From Artocarpus heterophyllus (taxonomy: Eukaryota; Streptophyta; Magnoliopsida; Rosales; Moraceae): a DNA stretch of 64,000 nt. The notes below the pieces were generated by a model that saw only the letters and a list, made by a program, of their open reading frames with translations, did no database searches and was not told the origin of the DNA. The stretch covers positions 18,201,274-18,265,273 of the forward strand of contig CM046350.1 of the NCBI GenBank assembly GCA_025403435.1. The letters run 5' to 3'. Every line of letters begins with the position of its first letter. Position 1 is the first letter of the stretch. The position numbers and the translations under genes are program-made. This document shows positions 25,162 to 38,131 of the stretch, in pieces.

Positions 25162-26001
25162 GCAGGTGGGTTCTAAATTTTCATCGTTTTCTGACACACT
25201 CTTTATGAATTTGAAATATTTTCTTAGGATTTCCAAACTTTCCCCATTTGAAGAATTTGATGAATTTTGTAGTTGAATGGTTAATTCTAAAATTTTGGGC
25301 TAAGTGTATAGCCAAGATTCTGAAAATATTGAAACGTTTTCCAATCCTAAATTGGTTTTAGATTTATTAAATCTCTAATAATTATACTCAACTATATCTT
25401 CCAACACATAATAGGCTCTTTTATTAGTAATTGGTAAAAAGTGGTGGATCCATCTCTTCTTTCTAGTTTCATGACTTAACCAATCTAGAAAAAATTTTAA
25501 CAAATAATCCCAAGTAAAACCGTGGTAAGGAAACCTATCTAACAAATTCTTATATATCTACCAAACATTATAAAATGGTTCTAAGTGTTGTTAGGAAAAA
25601 TTTGCAATGATTTCTCTATGAACTTCCCCCCACATTTTTAATTTTTATTTTTCTAAGAAATATGAAACCAAACAAATACAAAAGAAAAACAAGCAATACG
25701 TGAATGGTAACTTGATACTAACATGCAAACGACGCGAACAGTAACTTTTTGGCTTCTTTTATGTTTTTATTTTATTATTTGGCTTTTTGTTATTTTTGGC
25801 TATTTTGGCACCTGCAAAACAAAAAAAAACAACAACAAAAATATAAACAGAAATATTAACAGGATTGGGTGGTACAACCATCCCTTTAAGAAAAAAATAA
25901 AATAAAAAGTTAGATTGTTAGAAAGTTAGAAGTGTTGGAAATATAAAACTTCGTTGGAAAGTAAAATAAAGTACTGAAAAATAAAATTGCAGAAATAAAA
26001 C

Positions 26002-26034
<33 letters not shown>

Positions 26035-26100
26035 GGCAATTTATCTAGCCATATATATAATATATTATACTGATATATTATCCTTATATCTATCTATTCT
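25162..26100. other. Decayed sequence, possibly the internal part of a minus-strand retrotransposon
   Basis: A minus-strand frame around 25530-25400 reads RFPYHGFTWDYLLKFFLDWL with a further ~30 open residues before a stop, in the manner of a degraded gag-like region. I do not recognise it with confidence. A (TAA)n microsatellite occupies about 26009-26034. Confidence 0.3.
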
Positions 26101-26116
26101 CCGATAACAGTGCCAA
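26101..26116 (-). other. Decayed tRNA-Asp-type primer-binding site on the minus strand (candidate)
   Basis: The minus strand here reads TGGCACTGTTATCGG. This resembles the tRNA-Asp type PBS TGGCGCCGTTGCCGG of several plant gypsy lineages, with the differences largely at former CpG or G/C sites. If correct, an LTR lies to the right (from about 26122) and the internal region to the left. Confidence 0.4.
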
Positions 26117-26121
26117 AAACT

Positions 26122-28200
26122 TGTTCGAGCCTAAAAATTTAAGTCTGATATAACCTCAAGTATAAGATTATTCAAGTAACAAAACTCGATGAATCCGAGG
26201 TCGATCCCACAGGAAAAAGGTATTACAAAGGTCCAATATATCAATTATATTAATTTTAGTTGAAAATTTTAAGGATTAAAGTTAATTATTTATAAATTAT
26301 TTACAATATTCACATTTTTTACTTTTTATTTTTAGAAGTTTTTGGTGATTTTTGGAACTCTAACAACAACAAATGTGTCTTAAATTAGAATGGTAAATGG
26401 AATTTCAATAAGTGCAATTAAATAGAAGATGGAACTTTAACAATAGGTGTAATTTAACTTAGAAGAAACAACATTTTTAATAACAATGAGGATTAAAGGA
26501 TCTATTATGGCAATTAACTTTAAAATGTTTTACTTTTTCTAAGGTTATTTATCAAAATGGTTTAAGTATATAATATGTCATCTTTTGTCTACAATAAATC
26601 AAGAGTTACTAAGCATTTAATATGCAATTCATATATATAATATATCAAAAACTCATTTTTAACAAATATGTATGATTTCAAAATTAACTAACTAAAATTA
26701 CTAACGACGTTTATAGTTAAGCATTTACCATGCCATTCCCTGTCAACGAATAATCAAAGTGTTTCTAAACATTACCCCTGCCAACCTATGTCTCTAATAA
26801 ATCAAAACTTATTTTTGCAAAAGTTTTATCTAAATTAACATGAAAATCGTAAGTTTTCTAAAAATGATTTTGACATTATATCAACTTAGAAAACATTGAA
26901 AAACTAAAAATATTTACCTTAATTTTGTTAAAATTTCTCCCTCTCTCCTTAGTAAAAAGGAAATTTAGAAAGATATATTGAAAGTAAAAGCATATATAAT
27001 TTTACTTGGCATAACTATTTTAGAATATAAACTTAAAACTATTTTATAAAAACTTAAACTAGAAATTAAAAAAAAAAACTAAAATTAAACTTAGAACTAC
27101 ATTTTTATAAGAGGAAAGAAATTTCTTACAACGAGAATGAGTGAGTTTTACAAGGCATAGATAGGGTATTTATAGTAGAAGGAAATTTACTATTTACATG
27201 AATTTTTACATTTTTTATTTTTTTTGTTATTTATATTATTTTATTAGGATAATTTTCATGTAAAATGACTAGGATGCAATTAGAGTGATTTAAGCTTTTT
27301 TTTTTAATGTAATTAGCTGCCCATGTTTGTAGTAATTAGATTTGAATATGATATTGTAACTTTCTTTTTTTCTTTTCTTTCTCAGATGACTCAACCTAAG
27401 AAGGCAAATTTTTCTTTGTAATTAGGTATGACACGCACAAAAACTAGACAAAAAAAGTCATCAATCTCGCAGACTTTGACTAGGCAGACACATGAGAATG
27501 GGGCGTTGGAAAGAGGCGCAGCTGACCGTTGGATCTGCTGACTGGTAAGCTAATTGACAGAGGAGAAAGGACATGCACGTGAAATGGCTACACTCGATTC
27601 CACTGGAGAGAGGGACGCATGGATGGCTTTGATCTCCTGGGTGGTTTGATCTGGTGGCTTAGATGTTGCCGCCTAGCAATCTCTTGGTTTTACTTTCTTT
27701 TTTTAAATTATTTTTCATGCATTAGAAGTCCCTTTTTGCATTTTTTGCACTGTTTTCTGGTAGATTTCAACTCTAAAATAAAATAAACAAATTAAAATTA
27801 ATTATTTTACAAAAATAATTTTTACAATAATTAAAAATATTTATTTTCCAATAAAACACATAAAACACACTAAAAACAAATAAAAACTTTTACAATTAAC
27901 ATACCTTAACAGATATATTATTTAAGGCTCGAAATATTTTTAGAAATTATTAGAAATATAATAAAACATATTTACATACTCAAAACTTATTCATAAATAT
28001 TTTAAGACTCAAAATAAAATCACACAATATTATTTTTACGGTTTTGATTATGTACAAACTAAACAATTATAAAACATGCATAAATGATTTTAGAAATTAC
28101 AAAAAAAAATATTATTAAACATAAAAACACACTGAAAACATATTTTCACACAAACATACTAAAATACTAATTAACACATAAATGCTGTAATTAAGGAATT
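26122..28200 (-). repeat. Possible LTR of a decayed minus-strand gypsy element; boundaries unknown
   Basis: This AT-rich sequence follows the candidate antisense PBS. The phrase GAGGTCGATCCCACAGG (about 26198-26215) is familiar from plant retroelement-derived repeats. No coding region is present. A TG...CA pair and target duplication could not be fixed, so the call rests on the PBS alone. Confidence 0.3.
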
Positions 28201-28565
28201 TAATAAGAAACGTTAATGTAAAATTGATGATACTTAGTCGTAAGAAATTCACACTTTTCAATAGTCTCATCAGTCTTTCTAAAATGCCTCTCCAAAATAC
28301 CTACCTGGTGAGACCCAATACTTTTCTTTTGTTGCTATATAAGTTGTAAAGTCCATCTTGTTGATAATTATTAGTATTGTTGTTTAGCAAGGAATATTGT
28401 AATTTCTTGATGTTATAAGCATCTAGTTGCATTAGAGACGGAACTTTATAATTTTATTTTCCTATTTTGATGTAGTGAAAGTAGATATCAAACTACATTT
28501 CCGTAGTTTTTCTCTCAGAGAATATTCCACATAAAAATTGGTGCCTCCCATTGTGGTTACTTTAT
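28200..28565 (+). repeat. Possible LTR end followed by a PBS-like site
   Basis: TTGGTGCCTCCCATTGTGG at about 28539-28557 resembles a decayed gypsy PBS of the TTGGCGCC type. It follows a stretch with CTATATAAG (about 28338) and a U5-like end. The downstream open frame at 28603-28806 has no recognised domain. This is suggestive only. Confidence 0.3.
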
Positions 28566-28929
28566 TCTCTTATTGTATATGCTTTGGTTTATATATTAGT
28601 GTTTGTTGGCTTTATTGGAATTTTTATGTGTGAGAATCTCATTTCATCATATAAAGAGGAAAGTGTTTCATGACCATATTCTCATAGGTAGTTTTCCAAC
28701 AGTGTCTACATTTGATAACCCAATAGTCCTCTTGCCAATTATTGACTTCTTTTCCTTCTTGGGTCCTAAAATGCAAGTTACTTGCCAAAAGGCTCGTCTC
28801 TTTTGATGAACTTCCTCAAGGTGGACTAATGGATCAACTGCCCAGAATGATTCGCCCTTAGGCCCATCATCTCTAAGTCCATGGGTTTTGGGCCGAAAGA
28901 AACCGGGTTCATTTGTCACAAGGGACAGC

Positions 28930-29457
28930 CCCGCAACGTATCGTGGGTTCTTTTTGTAATTATTCCTAGTAATTATAATAGGAGGAAAAAAAAAAAAAGC
29001 AAAAAACATATATTTCCTAGTCTACCTTATCCAAATTGTCCCTTTGTAATTATCTCTCTCTTTGTGAATTGTGAGACGTGACTAATTTTGCTATCGTTGA
29101 TCCTCATCGTCATTGTCTTTATTATTATGGGCGATGAAGTTAGAAATTTTTGTCAAAGGGGTTAATATTGAGAAAACAATCAACGTATTATCACATAAGG
29201 GCGTAACATGGGTTGCTTTTTCTAATCATTCCTCGTAATTGTAATACGGGAAAAAAAAATAAAAAACCATATATTTCCTAGTCTACCTTATACAAAAAAT
29301 TGTCCCTTTGTAATCATCTTTCTCTTTGTGAATTGTGAGTTGTGACTAGCTTTATTATCGTCGATCGTTGTCGTTGTCGTTCTCATTATTATTATTAGTG
29401 ATGAAGCTATAAATTTTTGTCAAAAGGGTTAATATTGAGAAAACAATCAACGTATTA
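28930..29457. repeat. Tandem duplication, ~265-bp period, two units
   Basis: TTTGTGAATTGTGAG occurs at 29061 and 29325, and AGAAAACAATCAACGTATTA at 29171 and 29438. The intervening blocks (poly(A) patch, CATATATTTCCTAGTCTACC) keep the same order, so the whole unit is duplicated. Confidence 0.88.
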
Positions 29458-29460
29458 TAT

Positions 29461-31234
29461 ATCTAATTTTCAGGGGGATTTTTATGCAATTTTAATATAT
29501 ATATATATACTTGTTTATACATATGGACAAAATTAAGGGGGGCTTGAGCCCCTTCCGATGCTTTTGCCTCCGTGCGTGATTATTATTACCATCATCGTTA
29601 TTATCATCATTATCGTCCTTATTGTTGTTATGATTATCATCATCATCATCAACAACAACAATAATAATAAAACAGAAGTTTACCGCATGGGCCAAAATCT
29701 AGATATTTCAGAAGAATCTAGAATCGTCGTCTTTGGAAGGAGATAAAATAAAATTAGCAGTCCTTGTACATAATATAGGATTAAGGTTATAATTGTAACG
29801 TGCTAAATTTTTGCTTAATCCTTCTCGATTTATTTATATATTTTTTTAAAAAATAGAGTTAAAGTTCTAGTACACAGCAACCAGTGCCCAGAGAATTCAT
29901 TTAGAAAAAAAAAAAAAAAAGAAAAAGAAAAGAAAAGAAAAGAAAGTGTCCCAAGGGCCTTGCAAGTCCCTATACATTGAATTCTGTTTTGTCAATTAAT
30001 CAAGACGATAGTTGACTGTCATTTTTTACTCAAAAATCTTTTTTCGTCCTCATAATGCGTAGAAGTCGTTACTTGTGAAATTATAAGTGTCAATAAAGTA
30101 TATAATATATTTTCTAGACTAAGTTTTATTTTTTATTAATACTAAGATTATATCCTTAAGTTAAAGTAAGATTGTTTTTTTTTTTTCTTTCACTTGTAAG
30201 TTGTAAATATCATTGAACTGAAAAATGAAATTACAAGTCAATTATTAGCTTTACTTCGCAGCCAAATTTTAGTAGGAAACTTGACACAAACTACTACCAG
30301 TGTCTGCTACAGCTACGTCAATTTTAAACAGAACGCAACCAGGAGGTTACCTCAAATTCACAACGTGGAAGGATTGTTACGTGAGACTTGACAATAGGCT
30401 ATGTTACAACAGATCACGATGAGACACGACAGGTTTTAACCTAAAAGTGAGAGCAATATTTGGAGTTTAACACCACCCTAATACGACATATTGCAAGAGT
30501 TTTTTTTTTTTTTTTTCCCCTTTTTCAATTGTGGGTAGCTAGAGATGTGAATTTATTATTGAGCTAGGACTTCAATTGCGAGAATTTTAACTATTTTATT
30601 GCATCATGCAATTACTTTTAAAAGAAAAAAAAATGGGTCTAAAAGAATGGTTTCGGCGTTTAGGGGCTGCACCACATGCAGATAGGTTGTCTAGCCTTAG
30701 CCCCTGCGTGGTAAAGCAAAGAAGTTCCACGGCGCCGCAAAAGGCCAAGGGTTGGCACGTTGTCACGCGATTAACTAATCACCTCTTGCAAAATATTCAG
30801 ACTGCTCTTCTCAAGATTTGAGATTGCATCACCCCCTAAACATTGCTATTAATTTTTTGTTTTTAGAGAGAGAGAGAGAGAGATTTGCACTTCGGAACAC
30901 ATAACCACATATTTGTCCCTCCGGAACTAGACAAAAAGAAGCCTTTCCAATGAATGAAAATGATGCACTCCACTCCCTGCGTATAAAAGGTTTATTAAAT
31001 TATGAGAAAAAAAGGGAAGAATCTTTCAACAGACAAAGTCAGCTGCTTTAGATGTGCGTCTTTCATTAAGAAATCAAGAGAAAAGCTAATCAAAGGTTAC
31101 TTGACCACCATGATTAACAGTTCTTATGACTCATATCCTCATGCCTTGTATCACATTTTGTCACTTCTCATGACATATTGATACACACACGCATATACAT
31201 ATATATATATATATATATATCCTTATTTTTTTGG
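29461..31234. other. Intergenic stretch with microsatellites, no gene recognised
   Basis: Contains (TA)n, ATC/ATT-rich low complexity at about 29578-29670, an AAAAG-rich run at 29906-29945, a T run near 30500, (GA)n at about 30866-30882 and (TA)n at about 31198-31220. The open frame 30606-30821 has no recognisable domain. Confidence 0.5.
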
Positions 31235-31991
31235 GTTAATTTCACTTTGGTGCTTGAAGTTTAGTTTTAGTTTCGGTTTAGTCCCTAATGTTTAAAAAGT
31301 CCCAGTTTTGTCCTAAATCTTTTACTTTGCTTTAGTCTTGGTCCCTCTGTTAGTTGGGTGTTAAATATTTAATGGAATATTGTTTAAGTGTCCTATTTTA
31401 GTCACTAATCTATTACTTTGTCACACTTTTGGTCGTTAATCTATTACTTTATTTTATTTTTAATCCCTCCCGTAACAATGTAATATTAAGCATCAGAACT
31501 AAAAAAAAATAAAAGTGAGAAACTAAATATAACGTTTTGGATTAATGTAACTTAAATAAAAAAACAATTTATGAAATTCTTTTTTAGATGAGTTTTAATT
31601 TTTTAAAAAAAAGTAAGTTTGAATACTTATATAGTAGTATTAAACATTCAACTTGCTTTTTTTTTTAAAAAAAATTCATCTCACTAGCAATCTAATAATT
31701 TTTTTAATTACATGAATCAAAATCACTATATTTAGTTTTTTACTTTAGATTTTTAAAATTTTAGTCCCTAACAACTCTTAATATAACAAAGGGATTAAAA
31801 GTGAACAAAGTAATAGAATAGGAACTAAAAATGGACATTTTAAAAGTTTTCCGTTAAATATTTAATGTAATTAACGAAGGGACTGAAATTGAAACATAGT
31901 AAAAGATTAGGGTACCGAAATGAGACTTTTTAAACGTTAGGGACTAAATTGAAACTATAAGTAAATTTCAAGAACCACTTGTGAAATTAAC
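31235..31991. mobile_element. Non-autonomous long-TIR element (MULE-type candidate), 757 bp
   Basis: The ends GTTAATTTCAC and GTGAAATTAAC are perfect complements. Homology between the arms continues for roughly 170 bases, with blocks such as TTTAGTCCCTAA, TTTAAAAAGTC and TCTTTTACT in inverted order. Flanking 9-mers agree at 7/9 but are T-rich, so the target duplication is uncertain. No coding capacity. Confidence 0.75.
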
Positions 31992-33263
31992 TTTTTTTAT
32001 TATGAATATATATTTATCCTCTTGTTCTTTACCCTTTCATACCCTTGTAAGAGAAGGGTGTCCTAAAATTGCCTTGCTTTCTTATTCATAGGGGAAAAAA
32101 TTAATAAAAAAATTTTAGTGTGGCCTACTGAGCTTTTTGGAAGCACATTATAATAGATTTCATTATTTCAAGTGTCAATTGAGCTTCCACAATGATGCTC
32201 ATCAATTTTAATAATCTCCAAGTAATTATTAGAACATAGTATAATGTTTTTTTCATGTCCTAAAAGCAGCAGTCAGAGATTTATGAAGGAGTAAAGGGTA
32301 TCCCTAATCATCTTCTTCTTTTTCTCCTATATTAATCCCAGATGTGGCAGCAACAATATATACTTCTTTTTGTTTTTTTTTTCTTAATTTTTTTTACTTA
32401 CTTTTCTTTCTACTTCAATAATTATCCATTCTCTTTTGTTTCATCCTCGTTTGTCTTCACATGACAAAAGTTATTCTTTTCACCACAGAACCTGATCTAA
32501 CACTTGTGAGCAAAGCACATAATAAAGCGTAAAAAGCACATAGGATTTACGGTGACTTTCAACCTTTTATTGGCTAACTGGTCCACCTCTAGAATTGCAC
32601 GAGGTCCATCATTCTTTCTCACCTAAAAGGCAGCCCTGGCAGTAGCAAAAAAAAAAAAAAAAAACCTAGCTAGATCATATGAATAGCCACCACTCACATG
32701 TGAACGAGCTAATTGCCATGTAACTTTATTTATTTTTGTCCATCAAAGCTCTGCGAGAGAAGAACTTTGGCTAGCTAGGTGTAGTAATATTGGAGATGGT
32801 CCCAAACCAATTATGCCTGTTGTATGGATAATTGGCAAAAGTCTAGCCGTACGTTGAACAAAAATAGTCAAATGGAAGAAGAAAAAACAAATGACCCTGA
32901 ATGCTTATAAAAACCAGCAGATTTGTTTTGGTATTTTATCACTGCCGATATCGAAACAAAATTGTATATGAAGTTCGATTACTTTGATGATCACATACGT
33001 ACCATATGATATTCAACAATTAGTTTTATATTTCATCAAGTTATATACCATTTGGTTTTTTATGTGACAATAATTTTTTTTAACTTATGGGTGGGAATGT
33101 AACTTTGGTATAAATGGGAAACTTCATGGTAATTGTAGCGTGTAAAATCTACGGCCGATAATTAATTTGATGTCGCTTCAGTGTCTTAAATGATCTATGA
33201 TGTCTTCGATCTTTGGAGAAAACATACAAACATACATTAAGATGTCATGGGGGCTTTCAACAC
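31992..33263. other. AT-rich intergenic stretch, no gene recognised
   Basis: Pyrimidine- and A-rich low-complexity patches only. No frame with a recognisable domain was seen. Confidence 0.45.
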
Positions 33264-33480
33264 CAGGGGCGGAGCCACTCACAGATCAGTATGGGTGGCA
33301 ACTCCCTAAACTTTTGTCTTTTTTTAAATTTGTATATAAATTTTAATAAAACTAGTGTTTTCACTCCTTTTAAAATTGTATTTACCTCCTGAAATTTTAT
33401 TATGTTTCTCTTAAAATTCTTCATCTCTTTATTTACCTTATCTTTGCCCCTCCTAACTAATTTTTCTGGTTTCGTCCTTG
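33264..33480. mobile_element. hAT-type MITE, 217 bp
   Basis: The left end CAGGGGCGGAGCCAC and the right end TTTCGTCCTTG (complement CAAGGACGAAA) form imperfect terminal inverted repeats of the CAGGGGCGG type. Flanking octamers TTCAACAC (33256-33263) and TTCTACAC (33481-33488) match at 7/8, as expected for the 8-bp target duplication of hAT elements. Confidence 0.65.
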
Positions 33481-33488
33481 TTCTACAC

Positions 33489-34480
33489 TCAGGTTGGAAG
33501 AAGAAGAAAAAAAAAACCTATAATTACTAAAAAAAATACAAAGAAAGTGCTCGTCCCCTTAGAACCAAGACGTCTCGTTCTCAACTGAATCTCCTTGCAA
33601 CGATCTCGTCGGTTAGTGGCTAACCCGTGGGCCTACCTAAACCCATTGAAACGGTAAGAATTGATCTAACTTGGCACATATACGAATAATATAAAGGTAC
33701 GAAATATGATCTCAATAGTACAAAATAATTTAAAAATTAGCTTTCAAAAAAAGAAAATTGTTGCCCTTAGATTTAACGGCAAATGTTGTAGCTTTTTGCA
33801 TTACATCGTACATAGTACACAGTACTGCTCCGTATGTAGTCTAGGAAGGAAGAGAAACTGCCAAAAGCCCAGCCCCACATGCATATATTCTGACTCCGTT
33901 TCGTTCAATGTTTGTTTGTAGCGTCTTGCACCGGCAATTTTGGTACACTTTGAACGGGATTCAAGTTTCATTTCATACGTTACTATCACAAGCCACAAGG
34001 TGGAAAGTAGACTAGTTCACTAAAATGTCTGGTTTTAAAAGCATGTACTAGGTCTTTTAAAAAAAAAAAAAAAGCATGGAGAAACTTAGCATACCTAATT
34101 TAAGAAATAAAACTCTCTTCCCCTTAGTTGACTAGTTTTTTAGGTGGTTTTGAGTATATAAAAAGAGTACAACTAAAGTTTTCATGAGAGACAAAAAAAA
34201 AAAAAGGAAATAATACTCACACCAATGTGCCAATGTCCCTATTTTAGAATATTTAGGCATAAGCCTTTACTTGATATGCATTTATATGAAGGGGAAAAAA
34301 ACAGAATGAATCAAAGCAAAACAAAAGAACTTGTAGAAGTCAGAATTATTTATTTGAATTTAGTACATGATAGCAAAAGATTTGGTCACCCATAGTTTTT
34401 TTTTTCCTTTTTTTAATGAGTCAATTTTGTGAAAAGTAATTATAGTTTTGCTATTTGCTATATATTCTATGAACCCATTT
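33489..34480. other. Intergenic stretch, no gene recognised
   Basis: The opposing small frames at 33706-33921 and 33801-33998 overlap each other and carry no recognisable domain. Confidence 0.4.
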
Positions 34481-35114
34481 CATTACTGAAAATTGATGAT
34501 GATTCCATGACGGTGTAAGACCGCCGTGGAAAGTTACCAAAATGATTGAACAACTCTCATGGTATAATACAAGATTTGATAATATGGAAACTTCATGATT
34601 CTATTACGGTTCACATCCATCGTGGAATCTTGACCCACGATGGTTTATAGAAACTGAAACTCATAAACGATGGTTTTGTGAAACATCATGGAATCTTCAA
34701 CTTCTACGACAGTTTTCATATTTCTGATCATATAACTGGGAGGGAACGTGTTACATTAGAGGTGAACGATCAGAGATGTCCTCTAATTACCACGATGAGG
34801 CTGGTCCCTCTTTTAGTAGACTAAGCTATGAATATGAATGAAGAAATGAATGCCCGGCTCCTTCTTGCACTGCTAACCCCAAGCAAGAAGTTTCTTAATG
34901 CTGATACTTTCTGTTTCGTCGAGCCCTGGGCTTGTGGTCCTCCTTTGAGTGTGGGTTCAATTGGATGAATCTGTCAAGTCAAGTCAACGTGCATGGCAGC
35001 AAGAATGGTGCATTGTCGTATTTTTAACAGATGTATGATAGTTTTTTAAAAGCATCATTAAAAATTACGTCATTTGTTAACAATTTTGACGTAGTTTTTA
35101 GATCCTTATAGTGA
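34480..35114. repeat. Possible CACTA-like sequence with dispersed CATCGTGG-type subterminal repeats
   Basis: Variants of CCATCGTGGAATC, CACGATGG and AAACGATGG recur in both orientations at about 34505-34720. Near 35100 a sequence reads, on the minus strand, CACTATAAGGATCT. Such subterminal motif clusters and a CACTA start fit an En/Spm-derived element, but paired termini were not found. Confidence 0.3.
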
Positions 35115-38100
35115 ATTTCATTAGTAGAGGAATACTTCATGTCATTCAAGATCAAAAAGGCCCTAAAATGGACACGACAGCATTTTCTTTGGTCATTTAT
35201 TATCTAAAAAATATATGTTCCTTTTGGACCATATTTGACAAAAGGGAAGTTATATAGAAAGGATTCTTTGGGTCCCCAAATTCCACAATCTCAGTGGGTG
35301 ACAATGGTGGCCTGACTAATGAGAATCCTGGGATTATGGGACTATGATATTACCCTTCATTAGTACACGTGGTTTGCAATGTCGTTTTTTGTTTTTGTGC
35401 ATGAATCCAATTAAGCCTTCCCCTACACGAGGCATCAATTGGTAGGCCAGACATACTATAAATTTTGTACCACTTTTTGATAAACATTATAGTGGGAGGA
35501 TAAACATTATAGTGGAGAATCCAATGAAGCATGATAGTGTTTGCAAGATTTGGAACAACTTAAGCAAAGATAGAGACGCGACAATGTGAATGGGTTTAGT
35601 CAATGAACCTTTAGAATTTTATAACTTCAAACTCGAGGAAAATTATCAACTAAGAGCGAGCTTGTTTGGCAGGAGGAAAAAGAAAAATAATGGAAAAATT
35701 TAACAACTAGTGGAGGAAATAAATTAAGTCAAGAATATAAAATTTTCACCCAAAAAACCAATTTTGATCTCTCTTAATTTGTAGGAATTTTTTATTTATA
35801 TCTAAAAAATCATTGTTATAAATGGATAGGGATCAAAATTAAAGCGAGAAATTTGTAAGAGTTCTCAAATGGAACTTGTGCTCTCAATTGGACTATGTTG
35901 TCGAATTATTTCATTACTCTTTGATATTAAAAGGAAACAAAACCAACTAAACATAAAATTATAATTGTACAAAACGAATATTCTTTTTTCCTTTTCTTAG
36001 ATTTAGGGCCGGAACCATTAGAAGGATATGCTGTTGCCAACTAGAATTTTTTTTTCCTTCTAATTTTAAATATTAAATCTAATAAAATTTACAGTTTATT
36101 CTAATGAAATTCTATATTTGTCCCATCTTATAATAGCCTTTCCCTCTTTTTTAATAATTTTAGAGTACTTTACCTTTCATCAAGGCCCCATGTTTCAATA
36201 GCGTTGGCTTGATTCGATATTTTTTTGAAATTTGCTTTTTTTTTTTTTGTTTATGTCCATGTTAACACAGTAATAAAAGCACAAATACTTTCTTCCAATG
36301 CCAATTATCTATCTCGGATCAAAGCCACCTTATAGACTATGTTAGGAAAGAATTGTATTACTTTTCAAGTAAAAAAGAAAAAAAATACACCTCATAAATT
36401 CAGTATTCGTGACACACGTATAAGTTAATTTAGAAGTAATACTATTGTGTTTTATGTCCACAAAATTTTTTTGTTATTTTTTTAGGGGGTTATAACTTAT
36501 AATTAATACTTGCTGCTTATTTCTTTGTCTTTTTCAATTATAAGTTTCGAAGATTTTTCTATTTTCTTACTTACATATATAATTTTTTTAAGAATTTAAA
36601 GATCTATAAATCTCGAATAAAAAAGGATGTACAAATAGAATTATTTTTGAAAAGTGAACGTTATTGTCTTCATTGTTTAAAAATTAGGTGACTTTATAGA
36701 ATATTTTTCAATTAAAAAATAAACATGGAATAGTTTTAATCTAAAGGTCTTTCTCTAGTAGACATTCTTCTGTTTTTTACCATGAAATACAACCAAAATC
36801 ACTTTTTTCTTCAAATATATGTTGGATAAGTTACTTTTTCATTACCTACAGAGAAAAATACATTTTTCTTAATTAGCAATAAATTTGCTTCTCGAAAGGC
36901 AAAAAGAGTGAAGTTTTATGCATGAATAATTTTTTAGCTAGTTAACATCTTTTAATGTAAAGCAATACAAGACCTCTTAAAATGTTCAGGGAATATGATA
37001 CTAAGGATGTCTCTTTATTTCCCACCTAAGTCATAACTCCCCTCCTTTTATTTTTCATTTTTATCTGCCCTATCAAAAAACCTTAAAGCTACTAGTGTCT
37101 GTTTTTTTTTTTTTAAAAAAAAAAAATTTGTACTACTCTCTGTTAGGACGTATAGACAGCCTTACATAAATGTGTCATAATTTTAGTAGAGCGCATATAA
37201 ATTGACAATATTGAAGTGACTACAACATACCCCAGTTGTTTGTTTCTAACAAGAAGATATGAATAACTAGCTATTTAATTTTTAAGGAAAAATTATAGGA
37301 CGTTTACACCTTTTTACCATATGAACTATACGGAGGAGACATGAGCATACAAGGGCTGTTTTTATTGAATTCATAATCGTCTTTTTTAGTGTGTTTCATT
37401 TGATAATTTCTTTAAAATTAAGGTCATTTGGTATTATTTTGAGAGTTTATGAAAATGTTTTTATATATTTTTTGAGGTAAAAATTTTAAAAATACTTTCA
37501 ATACAATTCTTTAAAATTTTTATTTTTTAAAATAAAATTATTTTCGTCTATTTTGAAAATATTAGAAAAGTTTTGATAAGGAATTGTTTTGGTGTCGTCC
37601 TATATGATTTTAGGTTTTGCCTTTCCAACATAAAAAGTGAACACTTTGAATGAGCCACTTGGAAAAAAAAAGAAATTTTCAAAGGTATTTTTTAAGGAAA
37701 AAAGACTGTCAAATACAAAATTTTATTTATATTATTTTTATTACCTCTTACAGGTGACGGGGAATCCTATCCAAGTATCCAATTTCCTTATGCTACGATT
37801 TCAATATGATATACATTTTTTAAGTCTTTTTGTCGTCATAAAAGAGGGACGAATTAAACAAACAAAAATGGATATTCTGATATGGTCCTCTCGTTGTCCA
37901 CAACGCCAAGTCCTGCCATTCCATGAACTGTTTTGAAAGGCTTTGCAATTACGTGAGCACTAACAGTGGATTCTGAGGAGGATTCCTTTGCTTTTTTGTT
38001 TTTCATGTTTTTGAGCAAAAAGGTCAATGCTGGCATCACCCACTGGCCAACACATGAGTAGCCACGTCTCGATTAATTTTATTAGATTACGTTGTAGAGG

Positions 38101-38131
38101 ATTTCTAAAATAACACCTCAAAAAAAAAAAA
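35115..38131. other. AT-rich intergenic stretch, no gene recognised
   Basis: A 20-bp unit GATAAACATTATAGTGGGAG is tandemly repeated at 35479-35518. A weakly hAT-like TTAGGGCCGGAACC lies near 36002. The open frame 37637-37936 has no recognisable domain. Confidence 0.45.

Noticed and set aside
28668..29009. 113-residue minus-strand ORF as a gene
   Set aside because: Its start is a T-rich low-complexity run (Phe-rich), it overlaps the tandem duplication, and no domain is recognised.
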